Assembly: GCF_025961475.1 (NCBI RefSeq)
Contig: NZ_JAOQNS010000008.1
Span: 1 to 64,000 of the forward strand
DNA from: Rhodobium gokarnense
Lineage (GTDB): Bacteria > Pseudomonadota > Alphaproteobacteria > Rhizobiales > Rhodobiaceae
Direction: 5' to 3'
Length of the DNA: 64,000 nt
Position 1 is the stretch's first letter; every line of letters begins with the position of its first letter. Shown one piece after another: positions 62,142-64,000 of this stretch. The notes beneath the pieces were generated by a model that was not told the origin of the DNA, did no database searches, and saw nothing but the letters and a program-made list of their open reading frames with translations. The position numbers were made by a program, and so were the translations under genes.

Positions 62142-62348
62142 CTAGAGAAGCTGCAGGTTGTCGGCGGATTTCTTGCCGTTGCGGCCCTGGACCAGCTCGT
62201 AGGAAATCTTCTGGTTTTCGTCGAGGCCGGGAAGTCCGGCGCGCTCCACGGCAGTGATGTGCACAAAGGCGTCCGGGCCACCCTCGTCCGGCTTGATGAA
62301 GCCGTAGCCCTTGTCGCGATTAAACCACTTTACCGTTCCGGTCGGCAT
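62142..62348 (-). CDS. cold-shock protein (CspA family)
   Basis: A 68-residue single-stranded nucleic-acid-binding beta-barrel. RNP1 (KGYGFI) and RNP2 (DAFVHI) are intact, and the N-terminus MPTGTVKWFN is family-typical. It acts as an RNA chaperone. Whether it is cold-induced cannot be told; the roughly 370 bases upstream contain no gene and leave room for a long leader. A stem-loop follows the stop. Confidence 0.96.
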   Translation of the reverse strand: MPTGTVKWFNRDKGYGFIKPDEGGPDAFVHITAVERAGLPGLDENQKISYELVQGRNGKKSADNLQLL

Positions 62349-62720
62349 GTTCGTTCGTCCTTGAAGTCAGTTGATGGATGGATCGCTGGCCGGAACTATC
62401 GAGCGGGCGACACGCGTCGCCTGGAGTCGGGCGCAGATAAGTCGTCAGGGATCCGGGAAGAGCACAGCGCGTCGATTAATCCTCAGCAAGATCGCGCAAA
62501 TGCGCCGTGGTGCTGGCCGGAACCGACACCGCCAACCCGTGCATATCAATTATTTTTTCGTTTGAGTTCAATGCAGTAGTAGAGCGTTTCAGTATTTTCA
62601 CCAGCGTATCCAATATAGCGGCTTGGCGAGATTATGTCTACTGGCCAATTGCCGGCGCCCCGTCGCTACACCTGCCCCGGACAGTAACGCGGCCGCACGC
62701 GCGCACCTCTTGCCGGGACC
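62349..62720. other. gene-free region between the cold-shock and Anbu genes
   Basis: No ORF I can support. It holds the promoter and probable 5' leader of the minus-strand cold-shock gene and follows the end of the Anbu gene. An AT-rich patch at about 62540-62640 is the likeliest promoter site. I see no named regulatory motif. Confidence 0.4.
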
Positions 62721-63467
62721 TCAGCTCCATTCCGGCGGCGGCAGCACGTGATAGGCGTCGCGCAAGGCCTCGGACCATTGCCGCGAGATCTTCTGGAAAT
62801 AGGCGTTGTCGTCCTCGATCCGCACCTGGCGGAAGATCTTCAGGCCGTCCTTGCGGTAAAGTACCAGGTCGAGCGGAAAGCCGACGGAAAGGTTCGAGCG
62901 CACCGTGGAATCCATCGACAGCAGCGCCAGCTTGACGCCGTCCTCCAGGGTCGTCTCACCATAGTCGAGGGCCCGGTCGAGGATCGGCTTGCCGTATTTG
63001 TGCTCGCCGATCTGCAGGAAGGGGGTATCCGGCGCGGCGTTGATGAAGTTTCCGGCGGCATAGATCTGGAACAGCCGCATGGTCCGGCCCTTGAGCTGGC
63101 CGCCGAGCAGGAACGAGGCGGCAAAGGGCGTGTCCTGGGCGCGCATCGCCTCGGCATCGTAGTCGTGCACCTGGCGGATCGCGCGGCCGACCAGCCGTGC
63201 CGCCTCGAACAGGCTCGGCACGTTGGAGAGCGTTGCCCGCGGCCCGTGCGGGTCCTCCGGGTCGGGAATGCCTTCGGAGACCAGATTGACCACCGACTGG
63301 GTGATGGCGAGGTTGCCGGCGGTCATCAGGACGATGGTCCGCTCGCCCGGCTCCTCCCAGACGAAGGTCTTGGAATAGGTGGAAACGTTGTCGACGCCCG
63401 CATTGGTGCGGGTGTCCGCCAGCATCACCAGGCCGTCCTTCAGCAACAGCCCGACGCAATAGGTCAT
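62721..63467 (-). CDS. proteasome-type protease, Anbu family
   Basis: A 248-residue Ntn-hydrolase of the Anbu group (COG3484). The protein begins Met-Thr-Tyr with no propeptide, so removal of the Met would expose the Thr nucleophile. LADTRTNAGVDN and the MTAGNLAITQSV segment are characteristic. Anbu forms ring or helical assemblies; its substrate is unknown. The gene follows a transglutaminase-like gene on the same strand by 79 bases, the known Anbu neighbourhood (with ATP-grasp and alpha-E genes expected beyond the window). A GAGGG site stands before the ATG at 63467. Confidence 0.93.
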   Translation of the reverse strand: MTYCVGLLLKDGLVMLADTRTNAGVDNVSTYSKTFVWEEPGERTIVLMTAGNLAITQSVVNLVSEGIPDPEDPHGPRATLSNVPSLFEAARLVGRAIRQVHDYDAEAMRAQDTPFAASFLLGGQLKGRTMRLFQIYAAGNFINAAPDTPFLQIGEHKYGKPILDRALDYGETTLEDGVKLALLSMDSTVRSNLSVGFPLDLVLYRKDGLKIFRQVRIEDDNAYFQKISRQWSEALRDAYHVLPPPEWS

Positions 63468-63526
63468 TGCCCGAAGCCCTCTCTCACCTGCCGGGCCTCA
63501 AGGGCCGCGGCATGCTAGTGTGCAGC

Positions 63527-63558
63527 TATCCTATTGTGCACTTATCCTATTGTGCACT
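63527..63558. repeat. 16-bp direct tandem duplication
   Basis: TATCCTATTGTGCACT occurs twice in exact tandem (63527-63542 and 63543-63558). The stop codon of the transglutaminase gene (63547-63549) lies in the second copy, and the first copy lies beyond the stop, so the duplication leaves the protein intact. Confidence 0.85.
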
Positions 63559-64000
63559 GGCCCCGGTCTGGGCGACGCGCACCACCACCGACATGGTTTC
63601 CTCGCCGCCGCCGCGCCGGACGCCCCGCACGGGCGCTGCCTCGCGGTAGTCGAGGCCGACCCCGAGCCGGACATAGTATTCGGTCGGGCAGACCCGGTTG
63701 GCGACGTCGAAGCCGACCCAGCCGAGATCCGGCACCAGGGCCTCGGCCCAGGCATGCGCCGCATCGCCGTCATCGCCCGTATCGTTGCTCAGCAGATAGC
63801 CGGAAACGTAGCGGGCGGGAATACCGAGCGTGCGCGCTGCGGCGATAAAGACATGGGCGTGGTCCTGGCAGACGCCGGCGCCGTTGGCGAGCGCCTCGAT
63901 CGCGGTCGTCGTGGCGCTGGTCTCGCCGTTCTTGTATTCGATCGCCTCGTGGATGCCGCCCATCAGCCGGTGCAGGCAGTCGAGCACGTTTTCCGAGCCC
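63547..64000 (-). CDS. transglutaminase-like protease family protein (partial, N-terminus beyond the window)
   Basis: The C-terminal 150 residues of a transglutaminase-like cysteine-protease-fold protein, cut by the window edge. The catalytic triad is visible: Cys in NGAGVCQDHAHVF, His in AAHAWAEALV and Asp in WVGFDVANR. Proteins of this family are regularly encoded next to Anbu proteases, together with an alpha-E protein and an ATP-grasp enzyme, in a set suspected of peptide synthesis or modification. The stop codon lies within a 16-bp tandem duplication. Confidence 0.9.
   Translation of the reverse strand, partial: GSENVLDCLHRLMGGIHEAIEYKNGETSATTTAIEALANGAGVCQDHAHVFIAAARTLGIPARYVSGYLLSNDTGDDGDAAHAWAEALVPDLGWVGFDVANRVCPTEYYVRLGVGLDYREAAPVRGVRRGGGEETMSVVVRVAQTGASAQ

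Noticed and set aside
61868-62257. 129-codon plus-strand frame opposite the cold-shock gene
   Set aside because: Arg/Cys/Ser-rich translation typical of an antisense shadow, no ribosome site, and it overlaps a certain cspA-type gene.

Overview
The window is a high-G+C stretch (about two thirds G+C by eye) of an alphaproteobacterial chromosome, most likely of the order Hyphomicrobiales (Rhizobiales). The evidence is the gene content (crotonyl-CoA carboxylase/reductase with ethylmalonyl-CoA mutase, a TlpA/ArgH/LptM/LysA/DUF4175 block, a CpdR-like receiver, a zinc-ribbon protein next to ftsEX, DUF2125), a CtrA-type box in front of ftsEX, and several intergenic repeat families typical of that order. 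I cannot name a genus. Genes are densely packed, often with ATGA or GTGA start/stop overlaps.

Layout. 1-3650: hairpin-rich intergenic DNA, an RNA 2',3'-cyclic phosphodiesterase (ThpR), a small secreted basic protein, a zincin-type metallopeptidase, a small membrane protein overlapping dsbB, and a YqaA-type membrane protein. 3858-4930: tRNA-Leu(CAA), a 94-bp tandem repeat, a small doubtful ORF and a dispersed repeat. 4926-17571: a complete carbon-phosphorus lyase locus, phnF on the minus strand and phnGHIJKL - hexapeptide acyltransferase - phnCDE - DUF1045 - phnM - HD protein - phnN on the plus strand. A Pho box and a PhnF-type operator sit in front of phnG and a second Pho-box-like site sits in front of phnC. 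The locus imports phosphonates (PhnCDE), builds the ribose-phosphonate intermediate, cleaves the C-P bond (PhnJ) and recycles ribose phosphate to PRPP (PhnN). PhnP is absent; a 2H-phosphoesterase (DUF1045) and a PhnZ-like HD protein are embedded instead.

17699-27279: an AsmA-like protein, a GGDEF-EAL protein, and the ethylmalonyl-CoA pathway pair ecm and ccr, divergent with a small membrane protein between them. 27442-36974: a large MscS-type channel, a CAP-domain lipoprotein, an AT-rich orphan gene that looks foreign, an acyl-CoA synthetase, a FemAB-like acyltransferase with a polysaccharide flippase, and a GNAT. 37003-51786: tlpA divergent from argH-lptM-lysA-DUF4175; a minus-strand unit with a CpdR-like receiver, hpt and a zinc-ribbon membrane protein carrying four FliM-like motifs; then ftsE-ftsX, ydcF-like, plsC, a hypothetical gene, a gamma-glutamylcyclotransferase and DUF2125.

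51787-52318 is a gene-free cluster of three intergenic repeat families. 52319-57098 is a minus-strand set for glycine betaine catabolism (dimethylglycine/sarcosine dehydrogenase-like, betaine-homocysteine methyltransferase, MetF-like). 57337-64000: an ABC-F ATPase, a GAF-PAS-GGDEF-EAL protein, an AT-rich gap, a cold-shock protein, the Anbu proteasome-like protease and the cut-off C-terminal part of its transglutaminase partner.
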